The notes under the pieces: generated by a model
Databases searched by the model: none
What the model saw: only the letters and a program-made list of their open reading frames with translations
Told to the model about the DNA's origin: nothing
Made by a program: the position numbers and the translations under genes
Shown here: in pieces, positions 35,329 through 44,890 of the stretch
Numbering within the stretch: the stretch's first letter is position 1
Layout of the letters: each line of letters opens with the position of its first letter
Assembly: GCA_003725585.1 (NCBI GenBank)
Contig: RJMB01000026.1
Span: 1-64,000 of the forward strand
DNA: 64,000 nucleotides
DNA from: Halostreptopolyspora alba
Lineage (GTDB): Bacteria; Actinomycetota; Actinomycetes; Streptosporangiales; Streptosporangiaceae
Direction: 5' to 3'

Positions 35329-35518
35329 TGCTGTCTCGGGGGCGGTGGCTCCCAGCCACCGGTCGGTGCCCACGGTCACGGCGCCAACCCGGCGGGCGGG
35401 GCACCGGAACCGGTGCGGGGCCGCGTGTACGACCGTGACCACCCGGTATCAGGGTACGCCCGGTACTACGCGGCGTCGGACCCGGTCGCCCACCACCGGG
35501 AACCGGCCGCTCAACGCC

Positions 35519-36637
35519 TCAGCGCCCGCCCCAGGTGAACACGTGTGCCCCTTTCTCCACCGGAACCTCCTCACACACCAGCCCGGGGTTCGCGGACAAC
35601 CAGCGGTCACTCACGGCCCGCTCGTCGGCGCGCGAGGTGTCGTCGAGCACCACGACCGCGCTGTCGCGACAGCGCGGCAGCAGCACCGGCCCGGCGGGGT
35701 AACGCGCCTCGGCGGCGGTGAAGTACGGCGGCCCGTCCACGAACAGCAGGTCGATGTCGACCAGGTCGGCCACGGCACGCGGGTCGTACCAGGGCTGGCC
35801 GGAGGGGTTGGGGGCGTCGGGCTCCTCCGGGACCCACTCGCGCAGTGGGGCGTGTCGGATCTCCACGATGTCGCCCAGTTCGTGCTCGGCGACCATACGG
35901 CGGGTGAGGTCGGCGTAGCGCTCGTCGTGCTCCAGCGCCACCAGCCGCCCGCCGCCGGCCCGGCGTAGCGCGTATCCCAGCCAGACGCTGGAGGCTCCGC
36001 TGCCGCACTCCACCACCAGTGTTCGCGGGCGTTCACGGATGGCGCGCACGACCAGCCGCAGGACGTCGGGAGAGGCCGCCCAGCCACGCAGCGCCGGCAT
36101 GAACGGTCCCGCGCGCACGAACTCGCGCAGCTCCCTCCAGGCGACCTGCTGCTCGTAGTCGTCCCGCCCCTGCCGGGACACGTGCTTGGTCAGCGACGCG
36201 AACCGCCGGTCCTGCCGGTCCTCGACGCGCTGGACGATATCCGCCCCCAGCTCGGGCAGGTCGTCCCGGCGCAGCTCGTCCAGGACCGACCGGGTGTCCT
36301 CGACCCGGGCGGCCACGGTGGCGATTCGGTCGAGGAGCTCGACACGGTCCCGGACCATCGCGTCAGCGGAGCCGCGCTCGTGGCGTTCCAGCGCCAGGTG
36401 CAGTCGCCGTGTTCGGATGGCGACGCGGCGGAGCAGGATCCCCAGCCCCACGACCCCCAGCCCCACCAGCCAGGTCGCGGCCAGCTGCGCCGCCGCGGCC
36501 CAGGCCAGCACGCCCGCCACCGCGATCCCGCCGAACAGGACAACCCCACACGCGGCCACTCCGGCGAGGGCACCCCACACCCCCCGCATCCGTGGCAGCG
36601 GCACTGCCGTACCCCGAGTTCCCACGATCTCGACCAT
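35519..36637 (-). CDS. Membrane-anchored class I methyltransferase-like protein
   Basis: 372 aa. Two N-terminal membrane helices (about 18-58), a helical region with coiled-coil character (DRVELLDRIATVAARVEDTR), then a C-terminal Rossmann methyltransferase domain: TLVVECGSGASSVWLGYALR (motif I), LVALEHDERYADLTRRM (acidic strand), and VDIDLLFVDGPPYFTAAEARY with VVVLDDTSRADERA. Similar proteins occur in cell-envelope polysaccharide clusters, but no such genes surround it here. The substrate is unknown. Start ATG 36637; a longer frame exists without homology. Confidence 0.8.
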   Translation of the reverse strand: MVEIVGTRGTAVPLPRMRGVWGALAGVAACGVVLFGGIAVAGVLAWAAAAQLAATWLVGLGVVGLGILLRRVAIRTRRLHLALERHERGSADAMVRDRVELLDRIATVAARVEDTRSVLDELRRDDLPELGADIVQRVEDRQDRRFASLTKHVSRQGRDDYEQQVAWRELREFVRAGPFMPALRGWAASPDVLRLVVRAIRERPRTLVVECGSGASSVWLGYALRRAGGGRLVALEHDERYADLTRRMVAEHELGDIVEIRHAPLREWVPEEPDAPNPSGQPWYDPRAVADLVDIDLLFVDGPPYFTAAEARYPAGPVLLPRCRDSAVVVLDDTSRADERAVSDRWLSANPGLVCEEVPVEKGAHVFTWGGR

Positions 36638-36836
36638 CCCCCGCACGGAAACTGGTAGTAGTCGACCACCACCGAGAGCCACCCCGCGTTCCCGCGGAAA
36701 TCACCGGTCGAGATCCGAGATTTCCGCCGGTCATCGCGGGTGGGCCGATGGTAGCGAATCCGGCGCCGCCAGCCGGGAGGGCAGGCCGGCGGCGGCGTTT
36801 CCGCGACGAAACGTGAATGGTCAAAGGGGAGAATCC

Positions 36837-38106
36837 GTGCCGAAATTCGACCTCATCGTCCGCTCGCGGCGCGTCGTCACCGCCGACGGCGTCGTCGCGG
36901 GCACGGTCGCCGTCACCGAGGGGCGGGTGCACTCGGTTCACGGCTACGGCGCCACCCTCGACGCCCGCCAGGAGACCGACCTCGGGGCCGTGGCGTTGTT
37001 GCCCGGATGCGTCGACGTCGACGTCGTGGTGCAACCGCCCGCCGGCCAGCCCCCCGAACTGTCGCTGCGGGAGTGCTACACGCGAGCGGCCCGGTCCGCC
37101 CTCAGGGGCGGTGTCACCACCTTCGCCGTCGCTCCGGCTCCGGCGCGTCCGGCGATCACCGACTCCGCGGCGTTGTGGCGGCACCACGCCGCCGCATCGG
37201 GGATCGCTCCCAACGTTGTCTTCCTCGGTGGGTTTCACCGGGACAGCGCTCGGGCGGGCCTCGCGGAGCTGCGCTCGTCGGGGGCCGTGGCCTTCTGGTG
37301 CTCGCTCTCCGACGGGGGAACACCCGACCTTCCCGCCACGGGCCGGGATGGGCTTCGCACGGCGGCGGCCGAGGCAGCCGGGCACGACACCGCGCTCCTC
37401 GTGCACACCGAGGACGCCGGAGAACTCGGCGTGGCCGGGGAGCGGCCCACCCGCGCCGAACGGCGTGGCCTGGAGCGGGTCGTCGCCGCGGCGCGGGCCT
37501 CGGGCGCGCGCACACGTAACCCCGTTCACCGCGGCCGAGTGCGCGGCGCTCGTCACCGCGGCCCGCTCACTCGGTGTCACCGTGGGCGCGCACACCTGTC
37601 CGCACTACCTGTGTCTGCCAGCCGAGCAGGCTCCTCCCTCCGCCGCCGGTGACCAGTGCCGCCCACCGCTGCGACCGGCGGCCAACCGGGCGGCCCTGTG
37701 GGACGCGCTCCTGGGTGAGGCCCCGGTCATCACGACGGTCGGCTCGGGGCACCGTGCCGGGACGGGCATCACGACGCTCTCGATGACGCTGCCCGCACTG
37801 TGGACCGCGGCCGCGCGGCGTGGACGCGGGTTGGCCGACCTCGCCCGGTGGACGTCGGCGAGTCCGGCCGAACTGCTCGGGTTGGACACAAAAGGCGCCA
37901 TCGTCGCCGGCGGCGACGCCGACCTGGTGGCGTTCTGTCCCGACAGCCAGTGGCGGGTCCCCCACGACAACGGCGGGCCCTACGCCGGCCGGCAGCTGAC
38001 CGGGCGGGTACTGCGGACCTGGGTGGGCGGAGTCGAGACGAGCGAGGGCTCCGCGACACCCGAAACCCCCCTCACCCGGAGTCGTCGGCGGCCCGCCGAG
38101 GTATGA
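36837..38106 (+). pseudogene. Dihydroorotase-like amidohydrolase, frameshifted and lacking metal ligands
   Basis: The reading starts GTG 36837 (site AAGGGGA) with FDLIVRSRRVVTADGVVAGT, the usual amidohydrolase opening, and ends with an intact GLDTKGAIVAGGDADLVAFC block. About 422 codons match family length, but the frame shifts near 37505 (upstream reading ASGARTRNP; downstream HVTPFTAAECAALV), and the total length is one base too long. Independently, the H-x-H after LPGCVD is D62-V-V64, and the usual catalytic Asp loop reads TVGSGHRAGT. HTEDAGEL and AHTCPHYLCL histidines remain. It may be a non-catalytic paralogue decaying into a pseudogene, or a sequencing error in a pseudoenzyme. Confidence 0.8.
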
Positions 38107-38239
38107 GCGAGGCCCGCACCGGAACGCGTGTTTACACCCTGTCAGGAAGAGTTGGCATCACCATTCATGTTGCGGATGGCCCGTCCGGGGCCGCGCGCGC
38201 GACAGTGGGAAGTATCAATGGTGATACGAGGAGGAACAA

Positions 38240-39358
38240 GTGCGCGTCGGCGTGCCCCGAGAAGTCAAGAACCACGAGTACCGCGTGGCGACAACCCCGG
38301 CCGGTGTCCACGAGCTGGTCGCCCACGGCCACGAGGTGCTGATCGAGCAGGGCGCCGGAGCCGGCTCGTCCATCAGCGACGACGAGTTCGCCTCCGCCGG
38401 TGCCCGCATCGTGCCCACGGCCGATGACGTGTGGGCTGACAGCGAGCTCGTACTGAAGGTCAAGGAGCCCGTCGCCACGGAGTACCCCCGCATGCGCGAG
38501 GGGCAGACCCTCTTCACCTACCTGCACTTGGCCGCCTCGCGCGAGTGCACTGACGCGCTGCTGAACGGCAGGGTGACCGGGATCGCCTACGAGACCGTGC
38601 AGCTCCCGGACCGCTCCCTGCCCCTGCTGGCCCCCATGTCCGAGGTCGCGGGGCGGCTCGCCCCACAGGTGGGCGCCGCCACGCTACAGCGTCCCAACGG
38701 CGGGCGCGGTGTGCTCATGGGCGGTGTTCCGGGGGTCCGCCCGGCCAGGGTGACCGTTGTCGGCGCGGGAGTCGCGGGGATGAACGCCACCCAGATGGCC
38801 GTGGGCATGGGTGCCGACGTGACCCTGCTCGACCTCAACGTCAACAAGCTGCGCCACGCCGAGGAGCTCTACCGCGGCCGGGTCACGACCGTGGTGTCCA
38901 ACACCCTCGAGCTGGAACGCACGGTCCTGGAGTCCGACATGGTCATCGGGGCGGTGCTGATCCCGGGCGCCAAGGCGCCCACGCTGGTCGGCAACGGGCT
39001 CGTCTCCCGGATGAAACCGGGCGCCGTGCTGGTCGACATCGCGATCGACCAGGGCGGGTGTTTCGCGGACTCCCGTCCCACCACCCACGCCGACCCCACT
39101 TTCGCGGTACACGACACCATCTTCTACTGCGTCGCCAACATGCCCGGGGCCGTGCCCAACACCTCCACCCACGCCCTCACCAAGGAGACCCTGCCCTACG
39201 CCCTGGCCCTGGCCGGCAAGGGGTGGCGCCGGGCACTGTCCGACGACCCCGCCCTCGCCCAGGGCCTCAACACCCACGACGGCCACCTCACCAACGAGGC
39301 GGTGGCCGATGCGCACGGCCGGAAGTTCCACACCGTCAGCGAAGCCCTGGCCGGCTGA
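38240..39358 (+). CDS. ald: Alanine dehydrogenase
   Basis: 372 aa. Starts MRVGVPREVKNHEYRVATTP, the AlaDH/PNT N-terminal domain, with catalytic Lys/His region ELVLKVKEPVATEYPRMREG and LFTYLHLAASREC. The central NAD fold is GAGVAGMNATQMAVGMGADV, and the C-terminal domain has VDIAIDQGGCFADSRPTTH and YCVANMPGAVPNTSTHALTK. It interconverts L-alanine and pyruvate + ammonia using NAD, linking nitrogen and carbon metabolism. GTG start with GAGGAGGAA. The 130-nt upstream gap should hold its promoter; it is not tightly linked to neighbours. Confidence 0.97.
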   Translation: MRVGVPREVKNHEYRVATTPAGVHELVAHGHEVLIEQGAGAGSSISDDEFASAGARIVPTADDVWADSELVLKVKEPVATEYPRMREGQTLFTYLHLAASRECTDALLNGRVTGIAYETVQLPDRSLPLLAPMSEVAGRLAPQVGAATLQRPNGGRGVLMGGVPGVRPARVTVVGAGVAGMNATQMAVGMGADVTLLDLNVNKLRHAEELYRGRVTTVVSNTLELERTVLESDMVIGAVLIPGAKAPTLVGNGLVSRMKPGAVLVDIAIDQGGCFADSRPTTHADPTFAVHDTIFYCVANMPGAVPNTSTHALTKETLPYALALAGKGWRRALSDDPALAQGLNTHDGHLTNEAVADAHGRKFHTVSEALAG

Positions 39359-39478
39359 GGGGACACCCGCGGGTGGGAGCGGTGCGCCGTCCCGCTCGCC
39401 CGCCGGCGGGTGGTGATCGTCTCCCGCGTCCCGGGAACGTAACCGGGTAAGCCCGGGCGCGGGAGACGGGAGCGGCGA

Positions 39479-40081
39479 ATGGCACGACGGCGAGACCTGT
39501 GGACCGGGGCGGCCCCCGGCGCCAACCCGTTCGCGCTCCCCCGCGGGCCGCTGGGCTGGGTGGCGGGCCGCGTGCTGGCACGGACCAACCGCACACAGAA
39601 CGCTGAGGTCGCGGGATTCCTGCGGGCGCTGGGAGGAACGTCCGTCCTGGAGGTGGGGCACGGACCCGGCATCCTCGTCGAGCTGCTGGCGCGGCAGTAC
39701 GACACCACGGTGACCGGCGTCGACCCCTCGACGGAGATGGTACGCATGGCGCGCGGCCGCAACGCCGAGGCGGTGCGGGCGGGCCGGGTGCGGCTCTGGC
39801 GGGCCAGTGCGGAGGCCACCGGCTGTGACGACGCGTCGATGGACCTCGTCGTCTCGGTGAACACGGTCGCGATGTGGCCGTTCCTGGACGAGGGGCTCGC
39901 GGAGTTCCAGCGTGTGCTGCGGCCCGGCGGGCGCGCCGTTGTCACCTGGCACCGGTACCCGCCGCGGTTCGCGCTCACCTCCGAGGAGCTGGACACCGTC
40001 GAGGCTGCGATGCGCAAACGCTTCGGCGCGGCCGAACGCGACAGGTTGCCCTCCTCTGTGGTGCTCAGCGCCGCCCGCTGA
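39479..40081 (+). CDS. Class I SAM-dependent methyltransferase
   Basis: 200 aa. Motif I VLEVGHGPGILVELLARQYD, motif post-I TVTGVDPSTEMVRMARGRN, a central SMDLVVSVNTVAMWPFLDEG and LRPGGRAVVTWHRYPP: the UbiE/Methyltransf_11 pattern. The N terminus RDLWTGAAPGANPFALPRGP is a short lid. The substrate is unknown. ATG 39479 has an upstream GGGAGCGGCGA. No operon partner; ald ends 120 nt before. Confidence 0.88.
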   Translation: MARRRDLWTGAAPGANPFALPRGPLGWVAGRVLARTNRTQNAEVAGFLRALGGTSVLEVGHGPGILVELLARQYDTTVTGVDPSTEMVRMARGRNAEAVRAGRVRLWRASAEATGCDDASMDLVVSVNTVAMWPFLDEGLAEFQRVLRPGGRAVVTWHRYPPRFALTSEELDTVEAAMRKRFGAAERDRLPSSVVLSAAR

Positions 40082-40193
40082 CCCGGTTCAACGCGCGGGT
40101 GCCCCGGTCAGGGGTGATGGGGGCGACCGAGAAGGGATACCGTCGAGTGGAGGGGTACACCCTCGGTCCTGCTCGCTTGGAGGCGGAGCGCGC

Positions 40194-41348
40194 GTGTCAC
40201 GTACGGAGCCGGCAACAGTCACCCGGATCGCGACCATCACCGTGTCCCTGCTCCAGCTGCCGCTGGTCCAGCGGGGATCACGCAAGCGGCCCGCGGGCGC
40301 GCGCCCACGGTTCGCCCAACACGCCCTGGTCCGGGTCACCGACGACAGTGGCATGAGCGGGTGGGGCGAAGTGCCCGGGGTCTCCGACGAGGAGTGGCTG
40401 ACCCTGGTGCGGGAGTTCGCGCCGGCGCTGCTGCGCCACCCCTGGCAGCGTCCCACCGAAACCGTGAGCGCCTGGGCCGACCTCACCTGGAGGCCGCGCG
40501 TGGCCGCCGGGCTCGACGCCGCGTGCTGGGACCTGTGGAGCCGCCACCGCGAAACCCCGCTCGCGCACACGCTCGGTGGCGACCGCACCGCGATCACGGC
40601 CGGGGTCACACTGGGCCGCCAACCGTCCCTGGACACACTGGTCACGGAGGTCAACCGGCAGGTGGGTGCGGGGTTCCGGCGCGTCCGGCTGGAGGTCGAG
40701 CCCGGTTGGGACCTCGACGTCGTGCGCGCGGTGCAGCAGAGCTACCCCTTTCTGGTGCTCCAGGTCAACGCCGCCGGCCGCTACACCGAGGCACCCGAGG
40801 ACCTCGAACGGCTGCGGGCGTTGGACGAGTGTGGGCTGGTCACGATCGAGCAGCCGTTCGCCGACGACGACCTGACCGCACACGCCCGGCTCCGCCGCGA
40901 CCTGCGCACCCCGATCGCGCTGAACACCTCGGTCACCTCGCTCGCGGCGCTGGACGAGGCCATGCGTATGGAGGCCGGAGACGCGCTGAACCTGCGCGTG
41001 GCCCAGTTGGGCGGGTTGACGCCGGCGCGCCGGGCTCACGACCGCGCGGCCGACGCCGGCTGGCAGGTGTGGTGCGGCTCCGATGGAGAGAGCGGGGTCG
41101 GCCGGGCCGCGATCGTGGCGCTGTCCGCGTTGCCCGGAATCACGCTGCCCAGTGAGATGCCGGGAGCCGGGGGGTGGTTCTCCCGTGATGTCGTGACCCC
41201 GCCGGTGCGCGCGCACGACGGCATCACCCCGATCCCGTTGACCCAACCCGGTCTCGGTCACGAGATCGACGAGAACACGGTTCGCGCGCTCACCGTGGAG
41301 TCCGTCTTCCTCGGTCCGGAGGACCGGCGGCAGGGCTCGCGGATATAA
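40194..41348 (+). CDS. Enolase-superfamily (OSBS/N-acylamino acid racemase-like) protein lacking catalytic residues
   Basis: 384 aa with the two-domain enolase-superfamily layout closest to MenC/NSAR-type proteins: capping domain (about 1-130), then barrel with GFRRVRLEVEPGWDLDVVRA, the IEQPF strand and the C-terminal EMPGAGGWFSRDVVTPPVRA block. At the expected active-site positions the usual K-x-K reads R165-L-E167, the first metal Asp reads N192, only E219 (IEQP) is kept, the second metal Asp-Glu reads N244-T245, and the opposing Lys reads R268. Overall fold marks are otherwise excellent and the frame intact, so this is a conserved pseudoenzyme rather than decay. Function unknown. GTG 40194 has GGAG 4 nt upstream. 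Confidence 0.85.
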   Translation: MSRTEPATVTRIATITVSLLQLPLVQRGSRKRPAGARPRFAQHALVRVTDDSGMSGWGEVPGVSDEEWLTLVREFAPALLRHPWQRPTETVSAWADLTWRPRVAAGLDAACWDLWSRHRETPLAHTLGGDRTAITAGVTLGRQPSLDTLVTEVNRQVGAGFRRVRLEVEPGWDLDVVRAVQQSYPFLVLQVNAAGRYTEAPEDLERLRALDECGLVTIEQPFADDDLTAHARLRRDLRTPIALNTSVTSLAALDEAMRMEAGDALNLRVAQLGGLTPARRAHDRAADAGWQVWCGSDGESGVGRAAIVALSALPGITLPSEMPGAGGWFSRDVVTPPVRAHDGITPIPLTQPGLGHEIDENTVRALTVESVFLGPEDRRQGSRI

Positions 41349-41427
41349 CCCCACCCACAGACCGGCCAGTCGGTACGGGCTAGAGTCGTGCCCCGAGTCC
41401 AACCGCGGAGCAAGGGAGTCACGACAC

Positions 41428-41883
41428 ATGCGGACATTCGCCGACACCACCGAACTGGCCGCCGCCGAGGGCGAGCACCTCGGCTACAGTGACTGGCTGA
41501 CCGTCACCCAGGAACGGATCAACCAGTTCGCCGAGGCCACCGGCGACCACCAGTGGATCCACGTCGACCCCGAGCGGGCCGCCGAGGGGCCGTTCGGAAC
41601 GACGATCGCGCACGGCTACCTCTCGCTGTCCCTGCTGCCCCACTTCGGCCCGCAGGTCTACACGATCGCCAAGCGCCCGAAGATGGGGATCAACTACGGG
41701 CTGAACCGCGTGCGTTTCCTCCAGCCGGTCAAGGTGGGGTCGCGGATCCGCGACGGCATCGAGCTGGTCGAGGTGAAGGAGACGTCCAACGGCCTGCTGG
41801 TCACGACGAAGCACACCCTCGAGATCGAGGGCGAGGAGCGCGACGCTCTGGTGGCCGAGGCGCTCGCGCTGATGGTCCCGTAG
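41428..41883 (+). CDS. MaoC-family (R)-specific enoyl-CoA hydratase-like protein
   Basis: 151 aa hot-dog fold. Catalytic Asp/His seen in FAEATGDHQWIHVDPERAAE, followed by the hydratase motif GPFGTTIAHGYLSLSLLPHF and NYGLNRVRFLQPVKVGSRIR. Similar stand-alone proteins hydrate enoyl-CoA in fatty-acid or mycolate pathways. ATG 41428 has GCAAGGGAG upstream and a TAGAGT -10-like box at 41381-41386. Monocistronic by spacing. Confidence 0.92.
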   Translation: MRTFADTTELAAAEGEHLGYSDWLTVTQERINQFAEATGDHQWIHVDPERAAEGPFGTTIAHGYLSLSLLPHFGPQVYTIAKRPKMGINYGLNRVRFLQPVKVGSRIRDGIELVEVKETSNGLLVTTKHTLEIEGEERDALVAEALALMVP

Positions 41884-42078
41884 CACGCCTTCGCACCAAC
41901 GCGCCGCCCGAACGCTGGTTTCGGGCATGAGGGTGGGAAACACGGGTAGCGGCCACCGTATTCCGGGCGGGGCCTGTCGTGTGGCCAACACCGGCCCGCC
42001 CGCCCGCCTGCTGATAGCTTTTTGTCAGCGATCAGTTCGCTCGAATCCAGCCTTCGAACGTGTCAGAAAGGTGCGTAC

Positions 42079-42693
42079 ATGACCGCGCCCTATTCGCTTC
42101 CCGACCTGCCGTACGACTACTCGGCCCTCGAGCCGCACATCTCCGGCCAGATCATGGAGCTGCACCACGACAAGCACCACGCAACCTACGTCAAGGGTGC
42201 GAACGACGCTCTGGATCAGCTGGCCGAGGCGCGCGACAAGGGCGACTTCGGCAAGGTCAACATGCTGGAGAAGAACCTCGCGTTCAACCTGGCCGGGCAC
42301 GTGAACCACACGGTGTTCTGGCCGAACATGTCCCCCGACGGTGGCGACAAGCCCGAGGGCGAGCTGGGTGCGGCGATCGACGACCAGTTCGGCTCCTTCG
42401 ACGCCTTCCGGGCGCACTTCAGCGCCGTCGCGACCGGCGTACAGGGCTCCGGGTGGGCCATTCTGGCCTGGGACATCCTCGGCCAGCGGCTGATCATCGA
42501 GCAGCTGTACGACCACCAGGGCAACCTGGCGGCGGGCTCCTACCCGCTGCTCATGCTCGACATGTGGGAACACGCGTTCTACCTGCAGTACAAGAACGTC
42601 AAGGCCGACTACGTCAAGGCGTTCTGGAACGTTGTCAACTGGGCCGACGTGCAGCGCCGGTTCGACGACGCCCGCAAGGTCCAGCTCGGCTAA
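42079..42693 (+). CDS. sodA: Superoxide dismutase, Fe/Mn family
   Basis: 204 aa, complete two-domain enzyme. Metal ligands: His in [10 protein letters not shown], His in [14 protein letters not shown], Asp and His in [30 protein letters not shown] and the YDHQGN segment resemble mycobacterial enzymes, where His at that place goes with iron, but the metal cannot be fixed from sequence. It dismutates superoxide to peroxide and oxygen in the cytoplasm. ATG 42079 with AAAGGTG; the longer in-frame start at 42022 lacks a site. The 41884-42078 gap holds the promoter; no repeat or regulator site is evident. Confidence 0.97.
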   Translation: MTAPYSLPDLPYDYSALEPHISGQIMELHHDKHHATYVKGANDALDQLAEARDKGDFGKVNMLEKNLAFNLAGHVNHTVFWPNMSPDGGDKPEGELGAAIDDQFGSFDAFRAHFSAVATGVQGSGWAILAWDILGQRLIIEQLYDHQGNLAAGSYPLLMLDMWEHAFYLQYKNVKADYVKAFWNVVNWADVQRRFDDARKVQLG

Positions 42694-42809
42694 GTCCGGC
42701 CGGCTCGTGAGGCGGCGCCGCTCGGCGCCGCCTCTCGTTATGTCGGCCCCGGCCACCGGCATCGCGCCCCCGCTGCCGCGAGGGAGCTTTCCGAAGGGAA
42801 TCCGGCGTC

Positions 42810-43277
42810 ATGGACCTCGGTGACGTACTACTGACCGGCGGGGTGTTCCTCGGCGGGGCGGCCCCGTGGCTGGAGGCGGTGGTCGTGATCCCCGCGGGAA
42901 TCGTCGCCGGGTTGAACCCCTTTGTCGCGACCCTCGCGGGCATCGCGGGCAACCTGCTGACCGTGGCCATCGCGGCGTGGTCGGGTGAGCGCATCCGCGA
43001 CTGGTGGCGCGCCCGCCGCGGGTCCCGACGTGGCCACGACGCGCCGAAGGGCGGGCGCAGCGCGCGGGCCGAGCGCATCGTGCGGCGCTGGGGCCTGCCC
43101 ATGCTGGCCCTCCTCGGGCCGCTGGGCCTGGGCACCCAGGTCACGGCGGTCGTGGCTGTGGGGATGGGGATCACCTCACGCGCCTCATTCGCCTGGATCG
43201 GCGCCGCGACGGTGCTGTGGAGTCTCGTCGCCGCCGTGGCCACACTGACCGGGGTATCGATCGTCGGTATCGGTTAG
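42810..43277 (+). CDS. COG2426-type small multidrug export protein
   Basis: 155 aa. Early helices contain APWLEAVVVIPAGIVAGLNP and a GNLLTVAIAAW segment typical of the Sm_multidrug_ex family, a basic loop (RARRGSRRGHDAPKGGRSAR), and late helices LPMLALLGPLGLGTQVTAVV and FAWIGAATVLWSLVAAVATL. Family members are membrane proteins with an uncertain export role. ATG 42810; the sod gene ends 117 nt upstream. Confidence 0.85.
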   Translation: MDLGDVLLTGGVFLGGAAPWLEAVVVIPAGIVAGLNPFVATLAGIAGNLLTVAIAAWSGERIRDWWRARRGSRRGHDAPKGGRSARAERIVRRWGLPMLALLGPLGLGTQVTAVVAVGMGITSRASFAWIGAATVLWSLVAAVATLTGVSIVGIG

Positions 43278-43320
43278 CGATCCCAGACGGCGGCGGGCCG
43301 GGTGGCGGGACGCCGTCCCC

Positions 43321-43995
43321 TCAGCGGGTCAGCGCCGCGACCGCCTCCGCCAGCGACGGCACCACCGGGTGACCGGTCGCCCGCAGCCGCTCCTCGCTCA
43401 TCATCCCGGTGGCGACCAGAACCGCGTGCGCGCCCGCCTCGCGGGCGGCGACGGCATCGTCGTCGATGTCGCCGATGAGGACCACCGTGGCCGGATCCAC
43501 CTCCTGCCGGGTGAGGTGCGCGACCAGGTGCTCGGCCTTGGAGTCGTGCCCGCCGTCGAACCGCCGGCCGTCCACCCGGGTGAAGTGGTGCCCCAACCCC
43601 CGTTCGTTGACCAGCGGAACGAGGTGCCGGTGCGCGGCCATCGACAGCAACGACTGGGTCCCACCAGCCGCGCTCCACTCCTCCAGGACGTCCGGGACGC
43701 CCGCGGCCAGCCCACACGTGGGCAGGGCGGCACTGTAGTGGTGTTCGTAGGACTCGTTCAGCCGCTCCCACTCGTGGGTGGTCAGGCCTCGCCCCAGTAG
43801 TTCCTCATAGCAGGGGCGCAGCGGCCGTCGGAAGACCGAACGCCAGTACTCCAACCCCACCGGAGGGCTTCCGAACTCCGCGCAGACCTTGTTGACCGCC
43901 GCGATGTTGGCGTCGTTGTCGTCGAGAAGGGTTCCGTTCCAGTCCCAGACGATGTGCGAGACCCCGGTGTCCCGATCAAGCGCGTTCTCTGCCAC
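43321..43995 (-). CDS. HAD-family hydrolase, phosphoglycolate-phosphatase-like
   Basis: 224 aa. Nucleophile motif VWDWNGTLLDDND, Ser/Thr motif LLSMAAHRHLVP, Lys in DSKAEHLVAHL, and the metal motif VLIGDIDDDAVAAREAG: all four HAD boxes. The cap domain sits after the first motif (about 20-85). It dephosphorylates small phosphorylated metabolites; the substrate is unresolved. Start GTG 43995, although GTG 43962 (VSHIVWDWNG) is also reasonable. Confidence 0.92.
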   Translation of the reverse strand: MAENALDRDTGVSHIVWDWNGTLLDDNDANIAAVNKVCAEFGSPPVGLEYWRSVFRRPLRPCYEELLGRGLTTHEWERLNESYEHHYSAALPTCGLAAGVPDVLEEWSAAGGTQSLLSMAAHRHLVPLVNERGLGHHFTRVDGRRFDGGHDSKAEHLVAHLTRQEVDPATVVLIGDIDDDAVAAREAGAHAVLVATGMMSEERLRATGHPVVPSLAEAVAALTR

Positions 43996-44053
43996 GCACG
44001 CACCCTATGTTCCACGGCGGAACGCGCGCGACGGAGGTGGCGCGGCCTCCCGC

Positions 44054-44269
44054 CTACGAGACCCACGGGTCCTGGCCGACCTCCGCGTGCGCCCGGCGCC
44101 GTCGCAGCATGTCCCAGCACTGGTCGAGGTCGGACTCCAGCTCCCGCATCCGCTGGCGCTCCTCGGGTGTCAGCCGGTGCTCGGGTTGCTGCCGCAGGTC
44201 GTGCTCCTCGGTGACCAGCGCGGTTATACGCCCGAGGAGATCGGACTCGAAACTCATAGGATCGCTCAT
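44054..44269 (-). CDS. DUF2630 family small protein
   Basis: 71 aa. FESDLLGRITALVTEEHDLR and MRELESDLDQCWDMLRRRRA are the DUF2630 signature, a short helical hairpin with charged heptads. Function unknown; widespread in actinobacteria. Start ATG 44269 (alternative 44257). It is transcribed away from csoR, with the HAD gene 58 nt downstream. Confidence 0.85.
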   Translation of the reverse strand: MSDPMSFESDLLGRITALVTEEHDLRQQPEHRLTPEERQRMRELESDLDQCWDMLRRRRAHAEVGQDPWVS

Positions 44270-44500
44270 GCCACCAATCCTCTGCGTCACCCCGGTGCTT
44301 TTCAACCCGTCGAAACGACATCGTCCCAGCTCATCGAGGCAATCCTCACCGGTGTAGGCCGTCACTGGCGAGGTGGGAGGCCCCATGTCACCACCGCGCG
44401 GTGGTCACACCGGGCGCCGCGGACGGGAGTATGGGTGCCGGGTCGTTCGCAGGACCGACACTCGACAGGACACGAACCGCGCCGGACATTCCGGCCCCAG

Positions 44501-44520
44501 ATACCTTATGGGGGTATAGT
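44501..44520 (+). promoter_or_regulatory. CsoR operator overlapping the csoR -10 box
   Basis: ATACC-ttatggg-GGTAT (44501-44517) matches the CsoR-box layout (TACCC/GGGTA half-sites), and TATAGT (44515-44520) overlaps its right half as a -10 hexamer. Copper-free CsoR would sit on the promoter and shut off csoR-copZ; Cu(I) would release it. The gene starts 38 nt downstream. Confidence 0.75.
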
Positions 44521-44557
44521 GGCAGCGGAAGCTCAGGGAGACCAAGGGAGCGCCGCC

Positions 44558-44845
44558 ATGACGACCTACGGGTACCACGACGACAAGCAGAGCCACCTCA
44601 ACCGGCTACGCCGGATCGAGGGGCAGGTCCGTGGGTTGCAGCGCATGGTGGAGGACGACTCCTACTGCATCGACATCCTCACCCAGACCGCGGCGGTGAA
44701 CAAGGCGCTGCGGTCGTTCGCCCTGTCGATGCTGGACGAACACCTCAAACACTGCGTTGGTAACGCCGTCGCCACCGGCGGCGAGACCGCCGACGAGAAA
44801 GTGCGTGAGGCATCCGACGCCATCGCCCGACTGGTGCGCTCCTAA
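44558..44845 (+). CDS. csoR: CsoR-family copper-sensing repressor
   Basis: 95 aa. The Cu(I) triad Cys37 (SYCIDI), His62 and Cys66 (HLKHC) and the start NRLRRIEGQVRGLQRMVEDD are intact. All-helical; binds DNA as a tetramer and leaves on Cu(I) binding. ATG 44558 has AGGGAG upstream; the operator at 44501-44517 indicates autoregulation. It is followed by copZ after 45 nt. No CopA ATPase gene is in the window. Confidence 0.95.
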   Translation: MTTYGYHDDKQSHLNRLRRIEGQVRGLQRMVEDDSYCIDILTQTAAVNKALRSFALSMLDEHLKHCVGNAVATGGETADEKVREASDAIARLVRS

Positions 44846-44890
44846 CGTCGCGAGCAGCAGGATCCCGGTCACAACTGAGAGAGGAAGACG

